From Curvibacter sp. GWA2_63_95 (GTDB lineage Bacteria; Pseudomonadota; Gammaproteobacteria; Burkholderiales; Burkholderiaceae_C): DNA of 64,000 nt. Where the stretch lies: assembly GCA_001795455.1 (NCBI GenBank), contig MGPB01000020.1:1-64000 (forward strand). Reading direction: 5' to 3'. Below the pieces are notes generated by a model that saw only the letters and a list, made by a program, of their open reading frames with translations, was not told the origin of the DNA and made no database searches. Within the stretch, counting starts at the first letter, position 1, and every line of letters begins with the position of its first letter. This document shows, one piece after another, positions 43,167 to 52,803 of the stretch. The position numbers and the translations under genes were made by a program.

Positions 43167-44776
43167 AGCGCTTTGCGGAGTGAGGCGGGGGCAATCTTCA
43201 GGCCCTCGCGGTATTTGGCCACGGTGCGCCGGGCGCATTCGATACCCTGCTCTTTGAGCATGTCAGAGATCTGGTTGTCGCTCAAGGGCTTCTTGCTGCT
43301 CTCGGAGGCAATGAACTGCTTGATGAGCGCGCGTACCGCGGTGCTGGAGGCATTGCCGCCGCTCTCGGTGCCCAGGCCCGAGCCGAAGAAGTACTTGAGC
43401 TCGAAGGTGCCAAACGGCGTGGCCATGTACTTGGCGGTGGTCACGCGGCTGATGGTGGACTCGTGCAGACCCAGTTCATCAGCAATCTCGCGCAGAACCA
43501 GGGGGCGCATAGCCAACTCGCCGTGGGTGAAGAAGTTTTTCTGCCGCTCCACAATGGCCGTACTCACGCGCAGGATGGTGTCAAAGCGCTGCTGGATGTT
43601 CTTGATGAACCAGCGCGCCTCTTGGAGGCGCTGCTGCAGCGCCGCGTGGCCTGCACCGTCACGGCCACCGCGGTGGTTGCGCAGCACGTTGGCATAAATG
43701 TCGTGCACCTTCAGGCGCGGCATCACTTCGGGGTTGAGCTGTACGCGGAACTTGGGCGTGCCACCGACCTTGCCAATCGCCATCACCAGCACGTCGGGCA
43801 CCACGATGTTGCGCTCCACGTCCACAAAGCGGCGCCCGGGCTTGGGCTCCAGCCGTGCGATCAGCGCAATCGCTTCGCGCACCAGCGCATCGCTGCCCAC
43901 ACCCATTTGCACCAGGCGCTTGATGTCGCGTCGGGCCAGCAGGTCCATCGGTTTGTTGCAAATGCCCAGGGCCACCTGCAGCACCTCGGTCCGGTCGACC
44001 TCCCCCTCCTCATCCGCGAGTTGCAGCAGGTGCGCCACTTGCAGGCGCAAGCACTCGCCCAGGTCGCGCGCGCCCACGCCCACGGGCTCCAAGCTGTGCA
44101 GCAGACCCAGCGCCACGGTGAAGTGGTGCACCAGGTCTTGCAGCTGCTCTTCATCGCCGGGGTTCAGGCTGCGCGCCAGTTCTTCCAGCGGGTCTTCCAG
44201 ATACCCATCGTCATTGAGCGATTCGATGAGAAAACGCAGCGCCGCCGCATCGGTGGCCGTGGTGCGCAGGCTCAGGGCCTGGCGGTGCAAAAAGGCCTGC
44301 AGTGATTCGGCGGAACGTGCCAGCTCGGTGGCGTCTTTCTCTTCATCGTCACCCAGGTTGTTGGCCTTGGCCTTGGCGTCCACGCCCCACTCGCCGTCAT
44401 CGGGCGTCATTTCGGTGGTGCCGTCACCCTCCCAGTTGGGCTCGTCGCTGCTGCTCAGCGGTGTGGATTCTTCATCATTTGTGCTGCTAGCGCTCGTGGA
44501 TGTTGCGTAGTCAGCTATAGAATTAGGAGCGTAGTCCGTCTCACCGCTCTCGGACAGGCGATCGCCTTCACTGACGGTGGCGTCGGCGGCGTTAAGGCCG
44601 AAGTCCTCGCGCTCGGCCCGGTCCTCGGTCAGCTCCAGAAACGGGTTTTCGTCCAGCATCTGCTCCACCTCCTGGCTCAGCTCCAGCGTGGAAAGCTGTA
44701 GCAGACGGATGGACTGCTGCAACTGGGGCGTGAGCGCCAGGTGTTGGGAGACGCGTAGTGAAAGACCCTGCTTCAT
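43163..44776 (-). CDS. rpoN: RNA polymerase sigma-54 factor
   Basis: A 537-residue sigma54. Region I is [33 protein letters not shown] (activator binding), an acidic region II linker spans about 50-150, and region III carries the core-binding and promoter-binding parts with the RpoN box ARRTVAKYRE near the C terminus. Residues about 83-103 of the linker (PNSIADYATSTSASS) are encoded by a copy of the dispersed repeat. The ATG at 44776 follows the lptB stop (TGATG); an in-frame GTG precedes it. Operon lptA-lptB-rpoN-rlmL. Confidence 0.97.
   Translation of the reverse strand: MKQGLSLRVSQHLALTPQLQQSIRLLQLSTLELSQEVEQMLDENPFLELTEDRAEREDFGLNAADATVSEGDRLSESGETDYAPNSIADYATSTSASSTNDEESTPLSSSDEPNWEGDGTTEMTPDDGEWGVDAKAKANNLGDDEEKDATELARSAESLQAFLHRQALSLRTTATDAAALRFLIESLNDDGYLEDPLEELARSLNPGDEEQLQDLVHHFTVALGLLHSLEPVGVGARDLGECLRLQVAHLLQLADEEGEVDRTEVLQVALGICNKPMDLLARRDIKRLVQMGVGSDALVREAIALIARLEPKPGRRFVDVERNIVVPDVLVMAIGKVGGTPKFRVQLNPEVMPRLKVHDIYANVLRNHRGGRDGAGHAALQQRLQEARWFIKNIQQRFDTILRVSTAIVERQKNFFTHGELAMRPLVLREIADELGLHESTISRVTTAKYMATPFGTFELKYFFGSGLGTESGGNASSTAVRALIKQFIASESSKKPLSDNQISDMLKEQGIECARRTVAKYREGLKIAPASLRKAL
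44475..44530 (-). repeat. Dispersed 66-bp repeat, copy 8 (inside rpoN)
   Basis: On the minus strand: TCCTAATTCTATAGCTGAC, TACGCAACATCCACG, GCGCTAGCAGC, then an A-rich end. It is translated in frame in rpoN. It is the most eroded copy. Confidence 0.65.
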
Positions 44777-45552
44777 CACATTTTGAAATGCTCACCGAGA
44801 TAGACGCGACGCACATCGGCGTTGTTCACGATCTCGGAGGGGGTGCCCTGCGCCAGCACATGGCCGTCGCTGATGATGTAGGCGTGGTCGCAAATGCCCA
44901 GGGTCTCGCGCACATTGTGGTCGGTGATCAGCACCCCAATGCCGCGGCCCTTGAGGAAGTTGATGATGCGCTGAATCTCGATCACGGCAATCGGGTCGAT
45001 ACCGGCAAAGGGTTCGTCCAGCAAGATGAAGCGGGGCCGCGTGGCCAATGCGCGCGCAATCTCGACCCGGCGCCGTTCGCCACCCGACAAGGCCAGCGAA
45101 GGCGACTCGCGCAGGTGCTCCACGCGCAAGTCCTGCAACAGCGCGGTCAGGCGCGACTCAATTTCGGCCGACTTCAGCGGGTTGCCCGCCTCGTCGCGCT
45201 GCAACTCCAGCACGGCGCGCACGTTGTCTTCCACATTCAGCTTACGAAATATCGAGGCCTCTTGCGGCAGGTACCCCAGCCCCAGGCGCGCGCGGCGGTG
45301 GATGGGCATGTGCTCAATGGACTGGCCATCGATGGTGATGTCACCTGCGCTGGCGCGCAGCAGACCCACAATCATGTAGAACGAGGTGGTTTTGCCCGCG
45401 CCGTTGGGGCCCAACAGCCCCACCACCTCCCCCGTGCGCACGGCCAGCGATACGTCCTTGACCACCTGACGTTTGCCATAGGACTTTTGCAAATGCCGGG
45501 CTTCCAGCCGCCCGGTGCTGGTGTCCGGGGCTTCTTGGGTGGGCGCGCTCAC
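44776..45552 (-). CDS. lptB: LPS export ABC transporter ATPase
   Basis: A 258-residue ATPase of the LptB2FGC lipopolysaccharide exporter. Walker A is GPNGAGKTT, the Q-loop is YLPQEASIF, the signature is [15 protein letters not shown], Walker B is [12 protein letters not shown], and the switch His is in ITDHNVRE. The start GTG at 45552 overlaps the lptA stop (GTGA). lptC and kdsC, usual upstream partners, are not next to it. Confidence 0.97.
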   Translation of the reverse strand: MSAPTQEAPDTSTGRLEARHLQKSYGKRQVVKDVSLAVRTGEVVGLLGPNGAGKTTSFYMIVGLLRASAGDITIDGQSIEHMPIHRRARLGLGYLPQEASIFRKLNVEDNVRAVLELQRDEAGNPLKSAEIESRLTALLQDLRVEHLRESPSLALSGGERRRVEIARALATRPRFILLDEPFAGIDPIAVIEIQRIINFLKGRGIGVLITDHNVRETLGICDHAYIISDGHVLAQGTPSEIVNNADVRRVYLGEHFKM

Positions 45553-46157
45553 TGGGCGGCTTTCTCAAGTTGCGGCGTGGCGCGCAAGGTGGGGCTGGCT
45601 TGGGGCACGGCGGGCGCCGCAGCGTCGGGTTTGGGCGTCAGCATGGCCCGCACCCGGCCTGCGGGGGCGGTGGCGCTCTTGGGCGCTCCGTCCACGGTGA
45701 AGCGGTCGCTGAGGTTTTCGTACAGGATGCTGGCGCCCGTCACCTCGTCGGCCAGGGTGGCACCACGCAGTCGGCGCAACTGGGCTTTTTTGATGAAGCG
45801 CACGGTGTCGGCGCGGCCGTCGTACTCAATGGTTTCACCGTCGCCCTCAATAAATTCGTCCAGGCCATCGCGCTTCTGGCGGAAGAATGCCGGGGTGGCC
45901 GCAGAACCGGTGACCAAGCCAAACTGGTAGCCATCGGGGTCCTGGCGCACTTCGAGCTGGGCACCACGGATGACGATGCTGCCCTTGGTCAGCACCACGT
46001 TGCCGGTGAAGACGCTGACCTGCTTGAGGTCGTCGTAGCGCAGGGCATCTGCTTCCACGTTCATGGGCTTGTTGCGGTCGGCTTTTTCGGCCCAGGCGTG
46101 ACCCGCCACACCGGCCATCACCAGCCACAAAGACACCGACAAAAGGGTATTTTTCAT
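45549..46157 (-). CDS. lptA: LPS transport periplasmic protein LptA
   Basis: A 202-residue periplasmic protein with a signal peptide (about 1-23, AWA). The mature part is an OstA/beta-jellyroll ([37 protein letters not shown]) that bridges inner and outer membranes for LPS. A proline/alanine-rich tail follows. It is translationally coupled to lptB. A large inverted repeat lies just upstream. Confidence 0.93.
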   Translation of the reverse strand: MKNTLLSVSLWLVMAGVAGHAWAEKADRNKPMNVEADALRYDDLKQVSVFTGNVVLTKGSIVIRGAQLEVRQDPDGYQFGLVTGSAATPAFFRQKRDGLDEFIEGDGETIEYDGRADTVRFIKKAQLRRLRGATLADEVTGASILYENLSDRFTVDGAPKSATAPAGRVRAMLTPKPDAAAPAVPQASPTLRATPQLEKAAQ

Positions 46158-46178
46158 AAAGGCACGAAACTTGCTCGA

Positions 46179-46209
46179 AAAGCGCTTCGGCCATTGTACC
46201 GAGCGCTTT
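46179..46209 (-). terminator. Inverted repeat upstream of lptA
   Basis: AAAGCGCTTCGG and CCGAGCGCTTT (46179-46190, 46199-46209) form an 11-bp stem with one bulge and an 8-base loop. On the minus strand it is followed by TTTT, so it may terminate the DHH gene transcript. TACAAT (46193-46198), a good -10 hexamer for lptA, lies in its loop. Confidence 0.5.
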
Positions 46210-46232
46210 GCGCATTTCGCGCCCTGGCGGGT

Positions 46233-47165
46233 TCAGCCGTCGGCGTTAATTTTGGTGGTCAGCGCCTGCAGCACCTCGGCAGCGCGCTCATTCTCAACCT
46301 GGCAGGTGCCTGCGTTGGCATGGCCGCCCCCGCCGTAGCCCAGCATCAGCTCGCCAATATTGGTCTTGGAGCTGCGGTTGGTGATGGACTTGCCGGTGGC
46401 AAACACGGTGTTTTGCTTCTGCAGGCCCCACAACACGTGGATGGAGATATTGGTCTGGGGGAACAGCGCATAGACCATGAAACGGTTCACCGCAAAGATG
46501 GTGTCTTCGTTGCGCAGGTCCAGCACCAGCAGATTGCCATGCACCGTGGAACAGCGCAGCAACTGCTCCTTGGCCTTGGCCGCGTGCTCAAAGTACAGGT
46601 CCACGCGCTCCACCACATCGGGCAGCTGCAGGATTTCGTCGATGCCGTGGTTTCGGCAGTACTGGATCAAGTCCATCATCAACTGGTAGTTGCTGACGCG
46701 GAACTCCCGGAAACGGCCCAGGCCGGTACGCGAATCCATCAGGTAGTTCAGCAGCACCCAGCCTGTGGGGGCCATGATTTCGTCGTGGCTGAAGCGGGCC
46801 GAGTCGCCCTTGTCCACCGCTTCCATCATGTCGTGAAAGCGTGCCGGGAAACGGTTGGCACCGCCATAGTGGTCAAACACCACGCGCGCGGCCGAATCCG
46901 CGTGGGGCAGGATGATGTGATTGGGGCGCTCGCCGGTGTTGCGCACCGTTTCTGACTCGTGGTGGTCAAACGCCAAGTGCACGCCCGGCACGTAAGGCAG
47001 GTTGGTGGTGATGTCGCGGTCGGACACCTCCACCTTGCCGTCCTGCATGTCCTTGGGGTGGACGAACTTGATGTCGTCAATCAGGTCCAGCTCGTTGAGC
47101 AGCACCGCACATACCAGTCCATCAAAATCGCTGCGGGTGACAAGCCGAAATTTCTGCTGCGCCAT
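46233..47165 (-). CDS. DHH-family phosphoesterase (exopolyphosphatase-like)
   Basis: A 310-residue DHH/DHHA1-type enzyme. DFDGLVCAVLL (first Asp), HLAFDHHESE (DHH) and the C-terminal GYGGGGHANAGTCQ identify it. DHH proteins include RecJ, cyclic-dinucleotide phosphodiesterases and exopolyphosphatases; which this is cannot be told. It is not NrnA-like in obvious ways. I chose ATG 47165, with GGAG upstream; a GTG 15 bases before it is possible. Confidence 0.85.
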   Translation of the reverse strand: MAQQKFRLVTRSDFDGLVCAVLLNELDLIDDIKFVHPKDMQDGKVEVSDRDITTNLPYVPGVHLAFDHHESETVRNTGERPNHIILPHADSAARVVFDHYGGANRFPARFHDMMEAVDKGDSARFSHDEIMAPTGWVLLNYLMDSRTGLGRFREFRVSNYQLMMDLIQYCRNHGIDEILQLPDVVERVDLYFEHAAKAKEQLLRCSTVHGNLLVLDLRNEDTIFAVNRFMVYALFPQTNISIHVLWGLQKQNTVFATGKSITNRSSKTNIGELMLGYGGGGHANAGTCQVENERAAEVLQALTTKINADG

Positions 47166-47267
47166 GGGAACGGTCTCCACAAAGGTTGGGGGGCCAAACC
47201 ATTCTAGCCCCGGCCCTTGGAGGCCGGCACCCCACCCGCGGCAAACCCAGCAACAAAACCCGGCGGA

Positions 47268-47927
47268 TTAACGCCCTGCGCGGACGTCGGGAACCAGCGT
47301 GTCCACCACCTGCAAGGCCCGCTGCATATTGCCAGCCATGGAGCCATCGGTGTAGTAACGCCCTGCCACACCCAGCGCAGGCACACCCTCCACCTTGTAG
47401 GCGTTTTGCAACTGCGTGGCCTTGGTCACCTTGGTCACCACGGTGAAGGAGTTGTACTGCTGCACAAACTTGGCCTTGTCCACGCCCTGCTGGCCCACCC
47501 ACTCCAGAATCGCCTCGCCGCTGGCAAGGTTCTTCTTTTCGACGTGGATGGCGGCGAACACTTTGGCGTGCAGTTTCTCGACCAGGCCCATGGCTTCGAG
47601 TGTGAAATACAGGCGCTGTTGCGGTACAAAACTGTCCTGAAACGCAACGGGGACACGACGCAACACCACATCTTTGGGCAACTTGGCGATCCAGGCCTGC
47701 AATGTGGGCTCAAACGCATTGCAATGCGGGCAGCTGTACCAAAAGAACTCCACCACCTCGATCTTGCCAGCCCCAGCTTCCACGGCAGCACGTGGGTCCA
47801 GCACCTGGTAATCGGTTCCTGCCTTGGGCTTGCTGGCCTGGGCGTGCACCGAAGTGCCCAGCAAAGTAGCCGAAGCCAAGGCTGCGCCAGTGGTCAGTTG
47901 CGTGAATTCGCGTCGTTTCATATCCAT
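47268..47927 (-). CDS. dsbA: Thiol:disulfide interchange protein DsbA
   Basis: A 219-residue periplasmic oxidase that introduces disulfide bonds into exported proteins. The active site is CPHC (FFWYSCPHCNAFEP) and the cis-Pro loop is GVPALGVAG. The N terminus MDMKRREFTQLTTGAALASA is a signal sequence with RREFTQL, resembling a twin-arginine motif. An ATG 6 bases downstream (47921) is an alternative start. Confidence 0.93.
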   Translation of the reverse strand: MDMKRREFTQLTTGAALASATLLGTSVHAQASKPKAGTDYQVLDPRAAVEAGAGKIEVVEFFWYSCPHCNAFEPTLQAWIAKLPKDVVLRRVPVAFQDSFVPQQRLYFTLEAMGLVEKLHAKVFAAIHVEKKNLASGEAILEWVGQQGVDKAKFVQQYNSFTVVTKVTKATQLQNAYKVEGVPALGVAGRYYTDGSMAGNMQRALQVVDTLVPDVRAGR

Positions 47928-47990
47928 CTCACTGTGTAAAGGGGCTGGTGGGACAGGGCCCCACCGGGAAAGTTCCTGTAGAGCCCGCGC

Positions 47991-48635
47991 TCAGCGCTGC
48001 ACCCGAACCAAAGCCGTGTCCATGCCGGACTTGTCCATTTTGTCTTTGGCCTTGTCGGCGTCTTCCTTCTTGTCAAAAGGCCCCACGCGCACCCGAAACA
48101 CCGGACGACCGGACTGTTCACGTTCGGAAATCTTGGTCTCGATACCGCTCAGCGACAGCTTGGCACGGTGGCTCTCGGCATCCTCGGCCTTCTGGAAGGC
48201 GCCCACCTGCACAAAGTACACAAAGGCATCGGCCTCTGCGGGAGCCGCGGTCTTGGCCTTGGCCAGGTCACCCAGCGGATCGGCTGACACGGCGGGCTTG
48301 AGCTCAGCCTTGGCCTCTGGTTTGGTGGCCTTGGCATCCGGCTTGGCCTCCGTTTTCACCTCGGCCTTGGCTTTGGCTGCAGATGCAGCGGACGCCGGGG
48401 TGGTGGCCGGTGGCACGGCGGGAGCCGGGTTCTTGCCATACAGGATGGCATTGGGGTCCCAGTTTTTGTTCTTCTGGGCTTCGGCCTCGTTCTGGTCGGC
48501 GCTGCGGCTCTGGCTTTTGTTGATAAAGGGCACCGGTACCTTGGTGACGTAGACTGCCACGGCCAGCGCAGCACCCAGGCCGACGACCACGCCCACAATG
48601 AACCCCACAACGGTTCCGCCACGTTCAAACTTCAT
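47991..48635 (-). CDS. SPOR-domain membrane protein
   Basis: A 214-residue protein with one N-terminal membrane helix (residues about 8-30), an Ala/Lys/Pro-rich linker (about 65-135) and a C-terminal SPOR domain (VYFVQVGAFQKAEDAESHRAKLS, FRVRVGPFDKKEDADKAKDKM). SPOR domains bind denuded peptidoglycan at septa, as in FtsN. A cell-division role is likely but not shown. It lies 21 bases downstream of argS, so co-transcription is plausible. Confidence 0.9.
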   Translation of the reverse strand: MKFERGGTVVGFIVGVVVGLGAALAVAVYVTKVPVPFINKSQSRSADQNEAEAQKNKNWDPNAILYGKNPAPAVPPATTPASAASAAKAKAEVKTEAKPDAKATKPEAKAELKPAVSADPLGDLAKAKTAAPAEADAFVYFVQVGAFQKAEDAESHRAKLSLSGIETKISEREQSGRPVFRVRVGPFDKKEDADKAKDKMDKSGMDTALVRVQR

Positions 48636-48656
48636 GTGCTGCTTTCTCTCTTAATC

Positions 48657-50354
48657 TCACATTTTTTGCGGGGCGCTCACGCCCAGCACGGCCAGGCCAT
48701 TGTGCAATACGCGGGCGGTTGCGGCCACCAGCGCCAGACGCGCCAGCTTCACCGCCTCGTCATCCACCAGGATGCGCTCGGCGTCGTAATAGCTGTGGTA
48801 ACTGGCGGCCAGCTCGCGCAGGTAGAAGGTCACGTCATGCGGAGCTTCGCCTTCGGCCGCAGCGCTCAGCATCTCGGGGTACTTGGCCAGTAGCAGCATG
48901 AGCGCCTGGGCTTGCGGGCTCTCCAGCGCCGACAGGTCCACGGCCTTGAGGCCGACCACATCACCACCCCAGCTGGCCAGCACCGAGCAAATGCGCGCAT
49001 GGGCGTACTGCACGTAGTAGACCGGGTTGTCGTTGTTCTTGGCCACGGCCAGGTCCACGTCGAAGGTGTACTCGGTGTCGGGCTTGCGGCTCAGCAGGAA
49101 GAAACGCACCGCGTCCTTGCTGGTCCACTCGATCAGGTCGCGCAGCGTCACATAGCTGCCCGCGCGCTTGCTGATCTTGACCTCTTCACCACCGCGCACC
49201 ACGCGCACCATGGTGTGCAGCACGTAGTCGGGGTAGCCCTGGGGGATGCCCACGTCGGCCGCCTGCAGGCCGGCGCGTACGCGGGCAATGGTGCCGTGGT
49301 GGTCGGTGCCCTGGATATTGACGACCTTAGTAAAGCCGCGCTCCCACTTGGCAATGTGGTAGGCCACGTCCGGCACAAAGTAGGTGAAGGTGCCATCCTT
49401 TTTGCGCATCACGCGGTCTTTGTCGTCCCCATAGTCCGTGCTCTTGAGCCACAGCGCGCCGTCCTGCTCGTAGGTCTTGCCGTTGCTCACTAACTTATTC
49501 ACGGCCGCCTCCACGCGACCGCTGGTGTACAGGCTGGACTCCAGGTAATACTGGTCAAAGTGCAGGTTGAACGCCTGCAGGTCCTTGTCCTGCTCATTGC
49601 GCAGGTAGGCCACCGCAAATTGGCGGATGTTGTCGTAGTCGTCCACATCGCCATTGGCCGTGAACTCGCGGTCATCGGCCTTGATCGACGCCTTGGCCTT
49701 GAAGGCCTCGGCAATGTCGGCGATGTAGTCGCCGTTGTAGAAGGCCTTGCTTTCCGGGTTGTCCGGGTCGGTGGGCCAGCAGCTGTCGCCGGGCTTGAAG
49801 CCCTTGGCACGCAGTTGGGTGCTCTTCGTCAGGGTGTCGATCTGCACCCCCGCGTCGTTGTAATAGAACTCGCGGTGCACCGCGTAGCCCTGGGTACCGA
49901 ACAGATTGCAAATGGCGTCGCCCAGCGCGGCTTGGCGGCCATGGCCCACGTGCAGGGGCCCGGTGGGGTTGGCCGAGACAAACTCGACCAGCACGCGCTG
50001 GCCATTGCGAGGCTGGTAGCCGTACTGCTCGCCCTGGCCCAGCACTTCGCGCACCACTTCTTGTTTGGCAGCGGGCTTGAGGCGGATATTGATGAAGCCG
50101 GGCCCGGCAATCTCAATGTCCTGCACCCACTGGGCGTAGACCGGCGTGGCCAACAGGTCGGCGCGCAGGGCTTCGGCCAGCTGGCGCGGGTTCATTTTCA
50201 AAGGCTTGGCCAGCTGCATGGCCGCAGTGGTGGCGAAATCGCCATGGGCCGCAACCTTGGGGGATTCAAAAGCGGCCTTGGCGGCCGAGCCGGGCGAGAG
50301 TTTTTCCAGGCAAGCGGCCAGCGCTTGCAAAAGATCGTGTTTGACGGTGAGCAT
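48657..50354 (-). CDS. argS: Arginyl-tRNA synthetase
   Basis: A 565-residue class I synthetase. The HIGH signature reads HVGHGR ([13 protein letters not shown]) and the KMSKS-like loop reads KISKR. The C-terminal DALR anticodon-binding domain contains YAHARICS and ends with the conserved hydrophobic helices. Full length, monofunctional. The SPOR gene follows. Confidence 0.97.
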   Translation of the reverse strand: MLTVKHDLLQALAACLEKLSPGSAAKAAFESPKVAAHGDFATTAAMQLAKPLKMNPRQLAEALRADLLATPVYAQWVQDIEIAGPGFINIRLKPAAKQEVVREVLGQGEQYGYQPRNGQRVLVEFVSANPTGPLHVGHGRQAALGDAICNLFGTQGYAVHREFYYNDAGVQIDTLTKSTQLRAKGFKPGDSCWPTDPDNPESKAFYNGDYIADIAEAFKAKASIKADDREFTANGDVDDYDNIRQFAVAYLRNEQDKDLQAFNLHFDQYYLESSLYTSGRVEAAVNKLVSNGKTYEQDGALWLKSTDYGDDKDRVMRKKDGTFTYFVPDVAYHIAKWERGFTKVVNIQGTDHHGTIARVRAGLQAADVGIPQGYPDYVLHTMVRVVRGGEEVKISKRAGSYVTLRDLIEWTSKDAVRFFLLSRKPDTEYTFDVDLAVAKNNDNPVYYVQYAHARICSVLASWGGDVVGLKAVDLSALESPQAQALMLLLAKYPEMLSAAAEGEAPHDVTFYLRELAASYHSYYDAERILVDDEAVKLARLALVAATARVLHNGLAVLGVSAPQKM

Positions 50355-50408
50355 GGACCGATTTTACGGGCCCCTCGGGAAAGCCCGGGGGTCAGGCCGT
50401 CAACGGCG

Positions 50409-50437
50409 CTGACATCTTTCCGTTATATGCTTGTAAG
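50409..50437 (+). promoter_or_regulatory. Promoter of the psiF-like gene
   Basis: CTGACA (50409-50414) and TGTAAG (50432-50437) with a 17-base spacer form a possible sigma70 promoter. A C/G-rich hairpin lies upstream (about 50370-50392). Confidence 0.35.
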
Positions 50438-50494
50438 TGCTAGGGTTTTTTCTACAACGGCGGCATCGCTGCCATCTTTTGGATAGGACGACTG

Positions 50495-50815
50495 ATGAAA
50501 CAATTGATCTCCCTCGTGGCTTTGGGTCTGGCACTGGCCGTCGGAGGCGCACACGCCGCTGACGAAAAGGCCCCTACCGCCCAGCAGAACAAGATGAAGA
50601 CCTGCAACGCCGATGCCAAAACCAAGGACATCAAAGGTGACGAGCGCAAGAAGTTCATGAGCGAATGCCTGAGCGCCAAACCCGCAGCGGCCGCCGCTGA
50701 CGCCGGCACCAGCCAGCAAAACAAGATGAAGACCTGCAACGCCGACGCCAAGACCAAAGACCTCAAAGGCGACGATCGCAAGAAGTTCATGAGTGAGTGC
50801 CTGAGCGCCAAATAA
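50495..50815 (+). CDS. PsiF-repeat protein with two tandem repeats
   Basis: A 106-residue secreted protein: signal peptide about 1-21 (ending HAA), then two nearly identical 33-residue PsiF repeats (each QNKMKTCNADAKTKD, KGD, RKKFMSECLSAK) separated by an Ala-rich linker. PsiF of E. coli is phosphate-starvation induced and of unknown function. Two Cys per repeat suggest disulfides. It is monocistronic and has a strong terminator. Confidence 0.9.
   Translation: MKQLISLVALGLALAVGGAHAADEKAPTAQQNKMKTCNADAKTKDIKGDERKKFMSECLSAKPAAAAADAGTSQQNKMKTCNADAKTKDLKGDDRKKFMSECLSAK
50582..50812 (+). repeat. Tandem 99-bp coding repeat in the psiF-like gene
   Basis: Positions 50582-50680 and 50714-50812 are about 90% identical at the DNA level and encode the two PsiF units. 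The high identity suggests a recent duplication. Confidence 0.85.
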
Positions 50816-50832
50816 GCGCCGCGCCCTCCGCC

Positions 50833-50857
50833 AAGCCCGCCACTGTGCGGGCTTTTT
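50833..50857. terminator. Terminator between psiF-like and GGDEF-EAL genes
   Basis: AAGCCCGC (50833-50840) and GCGGGCTT (50847-50854) with a 6-base loop, followed by T's on the plus strand; it may act in both directions. Confidence 0.85.
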
Positions 50858-50862
50858 CATGC

Positions 50863-52740
50863 CTACTCGGCCGGCGCCAGGCGCTGACCAAAGGCGTCGG
50901 CCGGCTCGGGCCGGGCAAACCAGTACCCCTGCCCCTGCTCGCAACCCAGCGCGCGCAGTGCATCGCGGATGCGCTCCTCCTCAATGCCCTCGGCATGGGA
51001 GACCAGGCGCAGGCCCTTGGCCATTTGCACGATGGCGGCCACCATGGCGTGTTGTGGCTCGCTGTCGAGCATGCCTTTGACAAACGATTGGTCAATCTTG
51101 AGCTTGTGCACCGCAAAGCGCTGCAGGTAGCCCAAATTGGAGTAACCGGTGCCAAAATCGTCGATCGCGATCGACACCCCCTGCGCCTTGAGACGCTGCA
51201 GTGACACCACAAAACGCTCAGTGTCCTCAATCAGCGTCGATTCGGTGATCTCCAGCTCCAGACAGTGGCCTGGCAAGCCCGACTGGCGCAAAGCCGCTTC
51301 CACCACCTGCTCCACATTGCCCCGGCGGAACTGCACCGGCGACAGATTGACCGCCAGCACCAGCGGCGCCCCGGCCCGCTGCCACTGCGCCGCCTGCTGG
51401 CAGGCCTGCACCAGCACCCACTCGCCGATCTCCACAATCACGCCCGCTTTTTCGGCCGCAGCAATGAAGTGTCCCGGCATCAGCAAACCCTGCTCCGGGT
51501 GTTGCCAGCGAATCAGGGCCTCGGCCCCCACCAGCCGTCCCGTCTGGAGGTCAAACACGGGCTGGTAATGCAGCACAAATTCTTGGCGTGCCAGCGCCAC
51601 ACGCAAGCTGGCGACCAGCTGCAGGTTGTGCTGCAAGTCGGCTTGCATGGCCGCATCAAAAAAGCGAAAGGCATTGCGCCCCGACTCCTTGGCGCGGTAC
51701 ATGGCCACATCGGCCTGGCGCATCAGGGTTTCGTAGTCTCCGCCGTCATCGGGAAACAATGCAATGCCAATGGAGCAGGACGTGGACACCTCGGTGTCCT
51801 TGAGCGTGAAGGGCATCTCCATGCGTTGCAACACCTCGGCGGCCACCGCCGCCACGCTGTCAGCATGGCCCGCATCACACAGGCCAATGACAAACTCATC
51901 CCCTCCGTGGCGGGCCACGATGTCGGCCTGGCGCAGCGCCTGGTTCAGGCGCTGCGCCACTTGCCGGAGGAAGTCGTCCCCGGCAGCGTGGCCCAGCGAA
52001 TCATTGATGACCTTGAAGTTGTCCAGGTCCACAAACAGCAAGGCCACGCGCAGGTTCTGGCGGTGCGCCAGCGCAAAGGCACGTTCCATCCGCTCACGAC
52101 CCAGCCCCCGGTTGGCCAAACCGGTCAGGCCGTCATGTTGGGACAGGTAGGTGAGTTGCGCCTGCGACTCGCGGTAGCGCGCGATTTGCAACTGCAGATT
52201 CGCCAAGGCCTTCTGCAAGTCGTTCAGGATCAGCCAGATGGCCAAGCCGCTGACCACCAGAATCGTCAACACATCGCGCAACTGCTCGTCCGGCGGGCTC
52301 ACATAGCCGGTACTGCGCCAGTGCAGCACCTCGGTGGCCAGATTCAGGAACACCAGGTAGACGACCATGCAGCCAAGCAGTGCAAAAAATGCGCGCGCCG
52401 TCACCAGCAAGCCGGCCATGATGAGCAAGGCCGGAAAGGACAGCAGCGCCACATCCTTGATGCCCTCGCTGACCCAGGTCAGCGCGCACACCAGCCCGGT
52501 CAGGGAAAACAGGAACAGCAGGTTGGCAAAGTTGACTCGGCCCAGACGGCTGAGCCACAGGCAGGCCAGCATGAGCGCCATGCCCGGCAACAAAAGCCAC
52601 ACGATGGCCCAGTTGCGCTCCAGCACGTACCCCGTCGTGGCCACCAGCAGGCCCGCAAACACCAGCCCCGAGATTTGTCGCAAGCGGCGTGTACGCGCCT
52701 GCACGATGGCATCAGGGTCCTGTGCAGCGGGCTCGTTCAT
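50863..52740 (-). CDS. Membrane GGDEF-EAL protein
   Basis: A 625-residue protein with several N-terminal membrane helices (about residues 24-172, MASE-like), then GGDEF (GGDEF at 279-283, with the RxxD inhibitory site RQAD at 270-273) and EAL (407-409) with DDFGTGYSN (527 onward). Both domains look intact, so synthase and phosphodiesterase activities are possible. Convergent with the psiF-like gene; upstream is ubiA. Confidence 0.93.
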   Translation of the reverse strand: MNEPAAQDPDAIVQARTRRLRQISGLVFAGLLVATTGYVLERNWAIVWLLLPGMALMLACLWLSRLGRVNFANLLFLFSLTGLVCALTWVSEGIKDVALLSFPALLIMAGLLVTARAFFALLGCMVVYLVFLNLATEVLHWRSTGYVSPPDEQLRDVLTILVVSGLAIWLILNDLQKALANLQLQIARYRESQAQLTYLSQHDGLTGLANRGLGRERMERAFALAHRQNLRVALLFVDLDNFKVINDSLGHAAGDDFLRQVAQRLNQALRQADIVARHGGDEFVIGLCDAGHADSVAAVAAEVLQRMEMPFTLKDTEVSTSCSIGIALFPDDGGDYETLMRQADVAMYRAKESGRNAFRFFDAAMQADLQHNLQLVASLRVALARQEFVLHYQPVFDLQTGRLVGAEALIRWQHPEQGLLMPGHFIAAAEKAGVIVEIGEWVLVQACQQAAQWQRAGAPLVLAVNLSPVQFRRGNVEQVVEAALRQSGLPGHCLELEITESTLIEDTERFVVSLQRLKAQGVSIAIDDFGTGYSNLGYLQRFAVHKLKIDQSFVKGMLDSEPQHAMVAAIVQMAKGLRLVSHAEGIEEERIRDALRALGCEQGQGYWFARPEPADAFGQRLAPAE

Positions 52741-52803
52741 GGAAGCGGAACTCCAAGCGTTGGCGTGGATTCATGCTAACGCAAAGCCCGCAAACCGTCA
52801 CGC

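Noticed and set aside
41754..43697. A 647-residue frame antisense to rlmL and rpoN
   Set aside because: Shadow of two well-supported genes.
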